DNA from: Sipunculus nudus
Lineage: Eukaryota; Annelida; Sipuncula; Golfingiida; Sipunculidae
Assembly: GCA_026874595.1 (NCBI GenBank)
Contig: CM049313.1
Coordinates: 60,870,659-60,934,658, forward strand
Direction: 5' to 3'
Length of the DNA: 64,000 bases
Part shown: piece after piece, positions 32,147 through 43,231 of the stretch
How the letters are laid out: every line of letters starts with the position of its first letter
Position numbering within the stretch: the first letter of the stretch is position 1
Notes under the pieces: model-generated
What the model saw: only the letters and a program-made list of their open reading frames with translations
Told to the model about the DNA's origin: nothing
The model's database searches: none
Position numbers and translations under genes: made by a program

Positions 32147-33922
32147 TGTTGTTAACCAGACTGAGTGTTTCTACTCGATCCATGAATGATCACTTTCATC
32201 GTAACTGTGGAGCTTCTTACCAGTGGTTTTGGTTGTTTTCCTTCTGCTCAATATAAACAAACAGAAGATAATGTTACAAAGCCCACATGAGCATATTGGT
32301 TTACAGAGGACTTTATACCAAAATGAAGCTTAAAACCTATGTTTGCTAACATATATTAGTATCTATAACTAAAATGTAAATGATTATAAAGCATTATCAA
32401 ATGCAACTTATCATCTATAGCTCTCTCTTTTTCTCTCTTTAGGATCTTAATAAGAAAATATTAAACATGTATTTAATGATCTAAAAATTAGTTGTGTATG
32501 TGTTTTATTAATTTCTTTCACTGGGAACAATGCTTTGTTGCCCCCCACTTTCCATCAATAACATAGTGGTGACCTACCACATTGCAGCAATGAATGTATG
32601 TACACACTCTGGACAGAATTAGCGGACTTTTAGTTGTGAGTTTGTGACCCCAGTCACACATAAAACCTCAATACCATGGCAATCCATACTACTGCACTAA
32701 TTACATCACTTTACACAGCTGGTAATTTTAACATAAAGCTACTAGTGAAAAATTAATTCAAAAGAATAAATGTCAATGCATAAATCAAAGTGTAAATAAC
32801 ATCTCTATGATTACCAGCATCAATTCCTATGCATCGCATAACTTGTTTTTTCAGCATAAATGCTGTGGGAGAGTTATGCACTGAAAATAGTTTGAGTTCA
32901 CGTGTCAGTAGGTACCACAGTGCAAGATTTCAAATTAATTTTCTGAACTTCTTTTTGTTACCAAATTAAAGTTTAGATTAATACAAGGTATATAGTTTTT
33001 ATTTGAAGTTTCTATCTCAAATAATAAAAAAAGTTATGAACCATTGAAGCACCCCCAAAATGACCCCAAAATGGGGCAATTTTGCAGAAAACGACATATT
33101 GTGATTTCAAGAGCCCATATAATTAAAAGTTTGCAAAATTGATGTCTTGTATGGATATAATTTGATTAATATTATAGAGTTATACATGCCTATTTTTTTT
33201 CAGAGCATAACCTCTGGTACTTTTAAAGTTATGAAACCCTAAAAGTGGGGACTTGTTCTTTTTATCAAAGTGTCAAATCGGTGAAAACGGTGATTTGGTG
33301 ACTTTTCATCAAATAATGGACACTATTTTTTAAAATGTCTAACTTATTAAACTTAAAAGGGGTCATATACACTCATGGTTCCACTTCCTTTATTATATTC
33401 AGAAAATCATCAATCACACCACCATATAAATGAGTTTTTCCACACAAATATATGAAATATATTGATTTATTTATGATATTTAATCTTATATTGTGACATT
33501 ACTCAAGCACATATTCAACAAAATAGTTACATATTCACCCCAGCCATATTTACTCACTACTAAGCTGGAATAAACTGTTTTAAGATCAATTAAAATTAAT
33601 AGTAAATAATAAAAAAATAAATAAAAAACTATCCAGGAAGGAAGATTTTGATTTTATCACATTTTCCTCAAATTTTCACGCTAGCCTGTATCATCTCACT
33701 GCTTCTTCTAAATAAGCACAAGGTAAAATGGAGTGTGAGTCCAGCTTGTCAGGGCTTCACATTGATAGTTGACTGCTTTCCAGGGGATAATAAAAATTTT
33801 AGAAAAATGGTGGTAGGGCAACCAAAGGTCAGCTTCTACTTGTCTGACTATAAGTTTCTACTTGCCTGACTAGGTGAGTGGATACAACATGAACCTTTAC
33901 TCAAAAACCTGAATCTCAAACT
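32147..33922. other. Unassigned intergenic DNA upstream of the ankyrin/SOCS gene
   Basis: No ORF with a recognisable domain. 33050-33330 resembles low-copy repeat DNA (caaaatggggc, caaatcggtgaaaacgg). The promoter of the ankyrin/SOCS gene should lie near 32200-32500 but no TATA or other element is clear. Confidence 0.4.
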
Positions 33923-33930
33923 ATACCAAT

Positions 33931-35778
33931 CAAGCTTGGGTCAAGTACATGTACTTGTACTTGGTACTTGTACTCAAGTACAACATTTTCAGTACTTGGT
34001 CTATACTTGTACTTGGTACTTTTTACCAAGTACAGTACTTGTACTGTACTTGTACTTGCTAAAAATGTACTTGAAAAACCAAGTACAGATCAAGTACTAG
34101 TCAAGTACATGTATTTTTTTAAATTATTTTGAATACAGAGCCACTTTTCTACTTACCATAAACACAGCATTAGGAGACCTCAGGTCAGACAGAAATCTTA
34201 GCACTATGTTTGACTGATAGAACTGACACTTGACTGAATAATTCACCTTTTTGAGTTCTGATATATGACTGTTTAATAGTGTATGTAATATACATATTTC
34301 TTATAGTAAAAGTATTATTTTCATAAACTATTACCAACTGCTGTGAAAGGCCATAAAAACTATCACTAGAGCCCTGTATTTTCCATTTAATAAAAATTTA
34401 TTTTCCATTATAATAAAATAAAAATTCCAAAATTATCCGTTTTATCTTTATATTTTATGTAATTTAATAGCTACATACTTGTAAAAGTTAAATCTTGTAA
34501 AATCAGTATGATTAAAGGGATGATGTGTTCAAAAAGCTGTTTATATGTTTTTAATTTAAATACTGCTATCACTGATGCCATTGTTACTTAAGTATATTTA
34601 AAATTATACTTGGTCCTTCGCAAAAATGGTTCTTCGTCCAGCATGTTTGTTTACTGAATCGGCAAGACAGTTGGTCTTCATCTGTAATAAAAAATTGGTA
34701 AGGACCTGCTCTGTCTGCGTTTTGCCGTCAATCATTTCAAACATTTGAAACAAGTATGGTAATATTATATTCAAAGCTATTTTGCCTCAGAGACGCTATG
34801 ACATTTGGTAAGATCGGACTTTCACGCTAGAAGATTTTGACAGGTTTGCTTCTTTAATATGGTTATGCGGGACCACGACTGGAACTCTCACACTCAATTT
34901 TCACATCGTTGGTCAGTAACCATGTCTTTTAACCTTTGTAAAACGTTTTTTTTTTTAATGGACCGAAGAAGTAAATCTGGAATAATTCTGATTTAGTTCG
35001 GCAGATTTTCACATAATGGCAGTATCAGCATTTTAGGCATGTTCGTTAATAATCATAACATCAAAGTTGGTGCTTACTGTAATGGTTGTGAGCCAAAATT
35101 GACACACCTTGCTTGTTATGTAGATGGCTGGCGCAGTTTGAAAAAAAATTGAAAAAATTTTATTTACAAGATATTGGGTGAGAATTTCTTTATTTGCAGT
35201 TTAAATCTGCTCTAAATCCGACTTTCTGCCGTATTCTGTGCATTTGATATAATTCCGTTTTTGAACCCTAATTCCATTTTCGAACCCAAATTCTGTTATA
35301 ACGGAAAAAATGGGGCTCTATATCACCCTGGATTACCTAGAATAAAAAAAAATCAGCAAAGTCAAGCAGCAATTCAGGCATCAAAGCAACATTTCTTGTG
35401 TACTGATATGTGACTGTAAAAGTGTATATAAATACTGAAAGGCCATCAAGACTGTCACCCTAGATTACCCAGAATAACACAAAAAAACTTTCAACAATTG
35501 GAGCATCAACCCACCTTTTTTGTGTACCAGTACTGATATCTGACTGTGTAACAGTGTGTATATTAAAGGTAATTGTTTTATCAATAAATATTCAGAAAAA
35601 ATGGCTTTTTTAGTTTTTTAATTAAAATTACTTGTACTTGTACTTAAGTACAGACCCCTGTACTTGTACTTGTACTCCAGTACATTGAAAAATTGTGTAC
35701 TTGTACTTGTACTTGACAAATTTGGAAGTACTTGTACTTGTACTCAAGTACTGACCCCCTGTACTTGACCCAAGCATG
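33931..35778. mobile_element. Non-autonomous hAT-like transposon with 8 bp target duplication
   Basis: Ends caagcttgggtcaagtac and, inverted, catgcttgggtcaagtac, i.e. CA...TG termini of 17-18 bp. Identical octamers ataccaat flank it at 33923-33930 and 35779-35786. Eight-base duplications with CA/TG-type ends point to the hAT superfamily. The outermost ~150 bp on each side are packed with gtacttgtacttg units in inverted orientation, probable transposase sites. The interior has ~120 bp tandem units (for example tgtgtactgatatgtgactg near 35395 and a sibling near 35520) and no transposase ORF. Confidence 0.88.
34367..35320. mobile_element. Element nested in the hAT-like transposon
   Basis: Termini tagagccctgtattttcc (left) and, inverted, tagagccccattttttcc (right). 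Identical tatcac lies at 34361-34366 and 35321-35326. The tandem unit of the host element at about 35440-35470 shows the uninterrupted sequence (actgtcaccctagattac), which acts as an internal empty site. 954 bp, no recognisable ORF. Superfamily uncertain; a 6 bp duplication is atypical for hAT. Confidence 0.75.
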
Positions 35779-35786
35779 ATACCAAT

Positions 35787-37450
35787 ATATCTTCTGTTAG
35801 CCATTTCCTTTATTGATCATACTGATAATACCTCTCTATTTTAAATAACTTGTTTTTTTTTTCATGTAAATTAACAATTAAGAGAAATATTGATAACAAA
35901 AAAAAACATTTTAATATGTCTACTCCCTTACATGCAGTAAAATTTGCAACACAATTTGTGTTTGTGGCCACAGATCACATATTTTTGTATCCTGACAACT
36001 TGTAGGGCATGTAAAAGCTACTGGTATATTTTACCAACTGGGCAAGTGCTTTTCATATATGTCAAGCCCTGATGTTTTCAAATATGATGTTGCTAGAAAG
36101 CATACAAACATATATCTATAGGAACAGTGTGTCTGTTTTTTTTCCAAGAGGCAGCATTTGATTAGCATATACTGTTAAATATGACAAAAATTCTTCTTTC
36201 CTCAAGACAATTTTCAAAATGATTTTCGTTATAACAAGTTCTCCCATCATGACATCTCATCGATTGTCAGACTCTCATGACAGCAGGGATAAACTCCAGC
36301 CAACTACATGCACTGTATAGACAGCAATGGATGTTTTGTTGAAGTACTGGCACAGGCTCTTGAAATCACCATTAAAACATGTCTAAATGGGCTGTGTGTA
36401 AAACTCAGAAGTCAAAGATTTTTTAGAAATAATACCATTTCAATTTTTATATGCTATTATATATTTGTGTATGCCGACTTCTCAATTTTACACAAGCTGT
36501 CTAAATGGCCCCTACATTATACTACCCATAGTAATATTGAGACACAAGGTAAGAAAGGACTGAAATTTGAACCCGCCTCCCACCCTCCACCTGCAATTTA
36601 AAATTATCCATTTCCATAACCTACCCACATTGTGGCACAAACTTATCTTTTGCATGCACATAAAACTGACCCAAATGGTTCCTTCTGACACAGAACTAAA
36701 TTGTGTTACGGTCCCTATAGCTGGGTATAATAAGTTGTTTAATCAGGCTCAGGCTTCATGGTCTTCACAACCATAAAAGTCAACGAAGCCCAAGTAGATT
36801 CTGATCACCATCATGCGATTGTTTATCAAAGCTGACTAAGGATAGCGCGGCTGATCTGTCAGAATCAGCTCGGGCCTTTTGGGGCATAATTGGTCACCGT
36901 ATCTAAGTTAATTTTCAAGTAGGTTTAAGCTTAAACAATATGCTTTGTAACACAATATTCGGCCTGAGTAGAGAATCCAGCCTACATTTCCAAGATGGGT
37001 CTTAAATGACTGGACCTTCTCCTATTAGTAGTAATCAACATAAGCCATGACATGCCTGATGATAATAATGACATCGATATGCCTCTTACTTCTCCATCAC
37101 ATGAATCCTAAACATCATTACGTCTGTCCGTATACACCCATAACCTCATCCATGTAGACCGGATTCTATACTAGCTTCCAACATTCATTTATTGAAGTAG
37201 GTGTTTATTAATATTTATTGGTGCCATATGGGCAATCCTGTCTATAAGTATAAAAAGAAGTGTATAATAACAAGTTGTATTTTACTGAAACACAGCTACT
37301 TATGACACAGCCGGGCTTTAACACATACAGACCTGTGAAAAACCTCACCGACTTAAAATTATTGGGCAGACAAAACATAGATATATATATACAATAACTA
37401 TAAAAATACAGTTGGAATTTTTTCCTCATCATTCATATCATAGATTCATA
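35787..37450. other. Unassigned intergenic DNA
   Basis: No domain-bearing ORF on either strand; ORFs near 36308, 36567 and 37208 are short and of random composition. No tRNA or clear repeat structure seen. Confidence 0.4.
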
Positions 37451-37451
37451 C

Positions 37452-37561
37452 ACTGTAGTCCGTCTCTGGACCCTTGTGTCCTATGTTAGACCTAATGGAC
37501 GGACACGGAGGTGTCCGTCCATCAGGTCTAACATAGGACACATGGGTCCAGAAATTGACTA
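37452..37561. repeat. Fold-back hairpin, arms of about 50 bp
   Basis: tctggacccttgtgtcctat-gttagacct (from 37464) is answered by aggtctaacataggacacat-gggtccaga (to 37552), with ggacggacac / gtgtccgtcc flanking a 3-4 bp loop near 37507. Arms extend to tagtc/gacta at the ends with about six mismatches in 51 bp. It could be a MITE of the fold-back type; a structural RNA is possible but unproven. Confidence 0.8.
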
Positions 37562-37566
37562 CATAG

Positions 37567-38035
37567 GGTCAGCCTATACACCCAAAACACTGGTGTTTTG
37601 GGTACGTGTGACGAAACACCACAAAACACCCTTTTAAATTCGAATTTGAAGCAAAACACTGGCATTGGTTAATAAATTATCATCTGTTGCATGTCAATGC
37701 AGAATTGTGCCACTATTCTGTAAAATAAAAGAAAGCAATAGTGTTTTGTACAACTGACAAGTACTCTGCTTGTTTGCGACTTGCGTCACTAGAGGGCAGT
37801 GTCATACCTGGAATAAATGGCTGCCGTGTCCGCCGTTGAACCGACTACGGCGCGAAACACTCGTTTTTATCTTTATTTAAAAAATTTATGACAAAAAATT
37901 GCAGAGATATCTTCATCACATGATTATTTATCGATTGGTGTTACGTTATGGGTTCAGGTTTGAACTAAGTGGGTGTTTCGTGGTGTTTTGTCACAGACAC
38001 CCAAAACACCGGTGTTTTAGGTGTTTAGGGGGACC
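37567..38035. mobile_element. Mutator-like MITE with 10 bp target duplication
   Basis: 65 bp terminal inverted repeats, about 55 of 65 positions identical without gaps. Left starts ggtcagcctatacaccc; right, inverted, starts ggtccccctaaacacc; both contain ggtgttttggg and gaaacaccac-like blocks. Identical gactacatag occurs at 37557-37566 and 38036-38045. A 9-11 bp duplication with long inverted repeats is typical of Mutator-like elements. 469 bp, non-coding. It inserted into the outer end of the adjacent hairpin. Confidence 0.85.
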
Positions 38036-38045
38036 GACTACATAG

Positions 38046-38380
38046 ACTGATACTATCCACACACAGCATGCAGTTTCCTAGACCTGAGAGGAGATTATCA
38101 GATAATTAATAGGCGTGGTTCGTTTGTTCTTCACAGTTTTGAGGCTGTGAGCGCCTTCTGTGCTTCTGTCAGCTACTGACCTCTGCGTTATCTGTTATCT
38201 GTATAACTTACATCTGTAACTCACCCTTGACGTCTGCGGTGGCTTCGCTTCTCTTCTTCTGTCTCCGATCTAAACAATAAATCTAGGCCACCAGTAGGTT
38301 AGTTCCAAAGTCGCCTCTAGGTGGCAGCACATTTTGATTAGCAAGGGTGAACAATGAACAGGTTTGGATTCGTTCGAGCG
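38046..38380. other. Unassigned intergenic DNA
   Basis: Moderately GC-rich (ctgtgagcgccttctgtgc, ctctaggtggcagcacattt). No ORF or RNA gene recognised. Confidence 0.4.

Positions 38381-38381
<1 letters not shown>

Positions 38382-38412
<31 letters not shown>
38382..38412 (+). repeat. Homopolymer run of 31 G
   Basis: Uninterrupted G tract. Such runs can form G-quadruplexes and are error-prone in sequencing, so the exact length is doubtful. A C-rich partner (ccccccccctccatccccc) lies near 38638-38658, and a lone hAT-type end (gatccgcccctg) at 38726-38737. Confidence 0.85.
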
Positions 38413-38413
<1 letters not shown>

Positions 38414-38507
38414 TAGTTGGACAGGAGGATGCTACATCGCCTACACCAGCTCCGACAAAAATGGATAATCAAAAAGGAAAAGAAAAGAATTATAAAGTAA
38501 CAGAAGA

Positions 38508-38508
<1 letters not shown>

Positions 38509-38533
<25 letters not shown>
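38509..38533. repeat. AT dinucleotide microsatellite
   Basis: About 12 TA repeats. Confidence 0.9.
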
Positions 38534-38538
<5 letters not shown>

Positions 38539-38739
38539 TATAAAATTGGAAAACATACTTCTTCATCTATATGGATAGACGGTAAACCCTGTTTTTTATT
38601 ACTATATCTGTTGTCAGTTCCGAAAAATATAACGTCCCCCCCCCCCCTCCATCCCCCGCTCCGAATACTAGTACATCTTTGGACCCCGAGAAATCAAGTC
38701 CCTACAACCACCTGCAAACATTTTTGATCCGCCCCTGCT

Positions 38740-39778
38740 TAGACAGAGTTCCGATTGTCAGAAAGTATATTTTCAAATGTCCGAGCGTTTAGATATTAAT
38801 TGTTTCAATGAAACTGAAAGTTTAATGAGCTTACATAAGAAATAGGAAATGTTTTAAAACTTCACATTTTGTTTCAATTAAGTTAAAAATTTAGGTAACT
38901 AGGTTTTAATTAAGCGGAATCGGCTGTAGTAATGAATTTATGTCGAAACACAAAAGAAAAGTTTCATTTCAGGTAGTTTGTGCCCTTTTATTTCTCATCT
39001 TCTGTTAGAGATCATCGATGGATGCTTCCATGGCGTGTTTTATCTTTTTTTTTATTATTATTATCATTATTATTATTAATAATAATAATATTATAATTAA
39101 ACTTTAGTTCACATGTCTGCATGTTTTAAATTTACTCTTTTTAAGAATAAAACCGTTACATTTAACACGTAAGTAGGCCTACGTCACGTTTTATTTCAAA
39201 ATAACCAATTGTTCGACCAAAAATTTATTTTTTTATTTTTGTTAGGCTTATATCTTTTATTTTCTTGATGGATTCCACGGGTGGACTGGGCCTGGAAGTT
39301 TCCCGGGTACAGATATCGTAAATGGTCTGACGCCTATACATGCACAAATGGTAACTACATATTGATGCTGTTGTATTAAGCGATTGTAAAAAAAATCAGT
39401 ATGTAATAGTATGCTCATACTATAGTACATGTATGGAAATGCAAATATTAGGCCTACATTTGCCGTTTACAACAGCATCGTCCACCAGAATGCGCCCATT
39501 ACGCCTCGAAATACTTTGTGCAACATTTTTAAAAACGGGTAACACCTTCAATCTTTCTTCAACTTATGTTTAATTATATCGCATATTATTGTACATGTTC
39601 CTGTTTATTTCGCTGGAGAAATGGCTTACAGCTTGTTTTCGCAGTTGCCAGAGACGTAGTCTGCCGGGTTCGGGTCATCTGCTCTCCGCATGTAAACAAA
39701 CAGGCGGAAAAGAGGATATCAAGTATTCAGGTGTTTAATATCAATAAATACTAGGAAGAATGGAACATTACTATAGCT

Positions 39779-39779
<1 letters not shown>
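38740..39779. other. Unassigned AT-rich intergenic DNA
   Basis: A short ATT/AAT tract at 39050-39090. No domain-bearing ORF. Confidence 0.4.
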
Positions 39780-39830
<51 letters not shown>

Positions 39831-39832
39831 AT

Positions 39833-39864
<32 letters not shown>

Positions 39865-39869
39865 CTAGC

Positions 39870-39907
<38 letters not shown>

Positions 39908-39909
39908 TA
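39780..39909. repeat. Long AT microsatellite with internal ATA block and inverted ends
   Basis: (AT)n, then ataataataata, then (AT)n. The array is bounded by tagctagatat on the left and atatctagcta near 39860, so the whole is an inverted repeat prone to cruciform formation. Confidence 0.9.
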
Positions 39910-39972
39910 ATATGGCCCAAATAAATAAATAAATAATTTTAATTTATAAACCAAATAAATAAACCAAATCTA

Positions 39973-40100
39973 TTTTTCACACTTAGTAATTCGTGCGCAG
40001 GATTAGTAAATCGTGCGCACGAATTAATAAATATTTTTCCACATTGGAAATTTATTTTTTCACACCTAGTAATTCGTGCGCACGGATTAGTAATTTATTT
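39973..40100. repeat. Degenerate repeats around palindrome tcgtgcgcacga
   Basis: agtaattcgtgcgca recurs three times with attagtaa or attaataa on the other side (39981-40022 and 40068-40094), each centred on cgtgcgcacg. A tttttcacac leader precedes two of them, giving a period near 100 bp. Function unknown. Confidence 0.7.
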
Positions 40101-40676
40101 CACTATGCATGGCGTCTCCCAGGCTCCGTACGTATATAGCATAGATTGTAAGATACAGATACGTTTAAACATCGAGCGTCTCCAAGTTTCTACTAACCCC
40201 GAATCATACATGTCAAATATCTCCGATAGGTGTCGCTAGTGAAATGGAAAAGGTCTATTCTATAGAATTTGTATTATAACTGGGTTACTCTGCGTACCTG
40301 ATGATGAACTAAATTAAGGCAATCCCTTTTTAAGAAAACCCCTTATAACACGTCCGTGATGGATATATGAGCCAGTTTTTCTGTAAGCTGTTAGTAAACA
40401 CAAAAATTGATGACAAACTGGAAAACCATGTCACCCAAGGTGGGTGGTTCCATATCTGCGGAAGTTGAAGGGTTGCTATTCACAAAACAGCCTTTGCAAA
40501 TCTTGTGGGTCCCAGCACATTAATATAATACAACGAACACCCGGTAAGCGTTGGGATCGGCGTTTTCTGGCCTATTTTTGTAAAAGGGTAAATGGATCGT
40601 CTTTAGTTAATATATATCAGACACCGGATTATATATAGGCCCCTTCAAACTTTTTAACATTGCTAAAGAGAGATAT

Positions 40677-40865
40677 CAGGGGCGAATCCAGGGTTTAGGA
40701 AAAGGAGGGGTTCAACCAAGGGAATCTATAACAAAACCGAAAAAGGTCCCCAGGTCCGGTTGAGGGTGGTCCAGGTAAAAAATGGTCTGAAACCCTTGAA
40801 AAAGTTGCGGTTATCGGAAGGGGATGGGGCGGCCCCCCTTGACCAATCCTCTGGATCCGCTTCTG
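40677..40865. mobile_element. Short hAT-type MITE (189 bp)
   Basis: Left end caggggcgaatccaggg, right end inverted cagaagcggatccagagg. CAGGGGCGGATCCAG-type ends are known for abundant hAT MITEs in animals. Target duplication no longer visible. An ORF crossing it (40760-40972) is not credible. Confidence 0.65.
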
Positions 40866-41400
40866 GTTATGATATTATTTTACACAAGAACATGTGTATT
40901 TCTCAGTCTATGAATAAATCAATGAATCAATCAATGTTTGACTGTGTTGTTTACATTTCTTCAATATATTAAAAAATATTGATCCCGGCGGGCCGATTGT
41001 TTTAATTTGGGCCGCTTACACTCAGAATTTTCCAGGACTTTATCCAGCTCTAGTCCCTCTAGCTGATCAATTCGTGATGGATTTGTTTTAATATGTCGTT
41101 TCTCCTAAAGGTTGAACAAAGACACTAACCCCCCGCCCCTCCGAGATGCCTTTTTTAAAGTTAGGCGTATTTCATGAGGCAGTCCATGTGTCAACATAAA
41201 TTTGTTTTTATCAAACAGGAAAAACAGAATATTTATATAAACTGATATTCAATTTGAAGAAAAATAAATAAAAAATCATAACTTGAGCATTTGTTGGCTT
41301 AGATTTGCTTTAGTTAGAAGTCCATATTATCTATCTAAGTAAAATGTAAGCCTATAAACATATATATGTATATATATATAGACCTCACATATTTTAAATT
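40866..41400. other. Unassigned intergenic DNA downstream of the MCFD2-like gene
   Basis: AT-rich, no ORF or repeat family recognised apart from short TA runs near 41360-41380. Confidence 0.4.
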
Positions 41401-41401
41401 G

Positions 41402-41407
41402 TTTATT
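41402..41407 (-). promoter_or_regulatory. Polyadenylation signal of the MCFD2-like gene
   Basis: AATAAA on the minus strand (tttatt on plus), 34 bp after the stop codon at 41441-41443. Confidence 0.6.
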
Positions 41408-41440
41408 AATGCCCGGGCATGACATTCAGTATAGCAGAAG

Positions 41441-41608
41441 TTAGGATTTGTCTTGGTTGATTTTGCTGGTTTGTTCTAGCGTACGCTTTGCCCGTCTTGC
41501 TTTGTTGTATTCGGCGTACGACAAATAGCCGTCTCCATTCAGGTCATCCGACTTCAAGATCAGATCCACCACGCCTGAAACACAAGTGTCCTCGATTAAT
41601 ACACAAAT

Positions 41609-41672
<64 letters not shown>

Positions 41673-43200
41673 GAGACCTACTTCCTCTACAAGTACATTG
41701 TATACAGTGATACATGTCCTTACACAGATATGCATATTTACAAAATCACAGAGAGAGAGAGGGGCGGGAAATTATCAGATTTTATGAAATATATCAATTT
41801 TAACAATGTTGTACTGGTATGCAGCTCCTGAACAATATCACATAAACAGAGCTAATACAAAACTATACATTTCACACATGCAATCGCCGGTTATTAGTGG
41901 TTATATATCAAATATAACTAGTGACTTGACTATGACTAGACTATACTGACCCGTGGCTTTCGTCTGCAGCGCCTCGTATGAAGACCTGATGGCGCCCTCT
42001 TAATTCACTTTCTGCCTGACTATATGATTTATATGAGCTTGACTACTGAACTGTGGCTTTCGTTTGTAACTACTCGTATATAGACCTGGTGGCGCCCTCT
42101 TTCACTTTCTGACTGACTGTATGATTTATATAAACTTGACTACTGACCTACAGCTCTTGACTGTAGCGCCTCGTGTGTGGACCCAGTGGCGCCCTCTTTC
42201 GTTTTCTCACTGACTGCATGGTGTAGGGCGTGGCTCACTGAGCCTAAGATCTCCAGGCCGTCCAGGAACATGTTCTGGTCGAGATCGTGTATCCTATAAA
42301 ACAAAATATAGTGAGCCATTGCTTGATATGCTTTTCAGTGTATTCCAAATGGCATACATGTTAATATATGTCTGTTTCGTATAATGTGGTTGACTTATTA
42401 TCGAGGTTTCGCGGAGTAAAATTATTGCGAAAACAAATAAGACGCCAAATCTACACATGTTAATATTCATGTTGTACAGCCTCATCAACTGACTTCTTAT
42501 CTAAGTTATCCCTTCCTGCAGCGTCGCAGTCAAAAATTGATACTTTAAATATCAACAGTAGATTTTTGTGTTACCTCGAGATAAAGAAAAAGGTATTTCC
42601 GCCAGATGTTCCCTCGGGTCTTCGTTAAATAATTATATAAAACCAGTGGTTATATGTATAAACTTTGTTAATACGGGTTGATGTTAATTGCGAAAATGTA
42701 AAAAAGTATGTAATATCATTAAAATAATTGAACTATGGCCACAAACACACCAGGCTTTGGAGATTATATGATAGAGCAGTCCGCGACCGTTTACGTAACA
42801 CTGTAATACAAGTTTAGCAAATGATCCCACACATATACAACAGCTCAAATAAATTAGTTTTTCTTCCAGTTAAATCTGACCTAATCCAAAGTAGAATCAG
42901 GCTGACACTATGTTCATTAAATGTATGTGACAGTAACAATCCTATAATTCTATAAATTCCCATTCCAATTAGTTCAGTGATCATGAAAAGGAACCATAAA
43001 AACAGCTTAACAAAGTTTTACATGCGGAGCAGTGATATAGGTTTAGGTATAAAAATATGTTATTGTAAATGAATTTCAGTTTCATGGGGTTCAATCTTAA
43101 TTTTATTATGAATTTATAACAATAAGTACACGTTGGAAGCATAAACATCACGAATCCCTTTATGTTATAAATGCAATAAGTACAGTGCCAATATTTTATA

Positions 43201-43231
<31 letters not shown>

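Noticed and set aside
38380-38737. hAT MITE ending gatccgcccctg at 38737
   Set aside because: Only one end is recognisable; no left partner was found past the G run, so a full element was not called.
41488-41831. Arg/Glu-rich ORFs over the MCFD2-like exon 4 and GA microsatellite
   Set aside because: Products of the (GA)n tract; the real coding sense is the minus-strand exon with EF-hand and splice sites.
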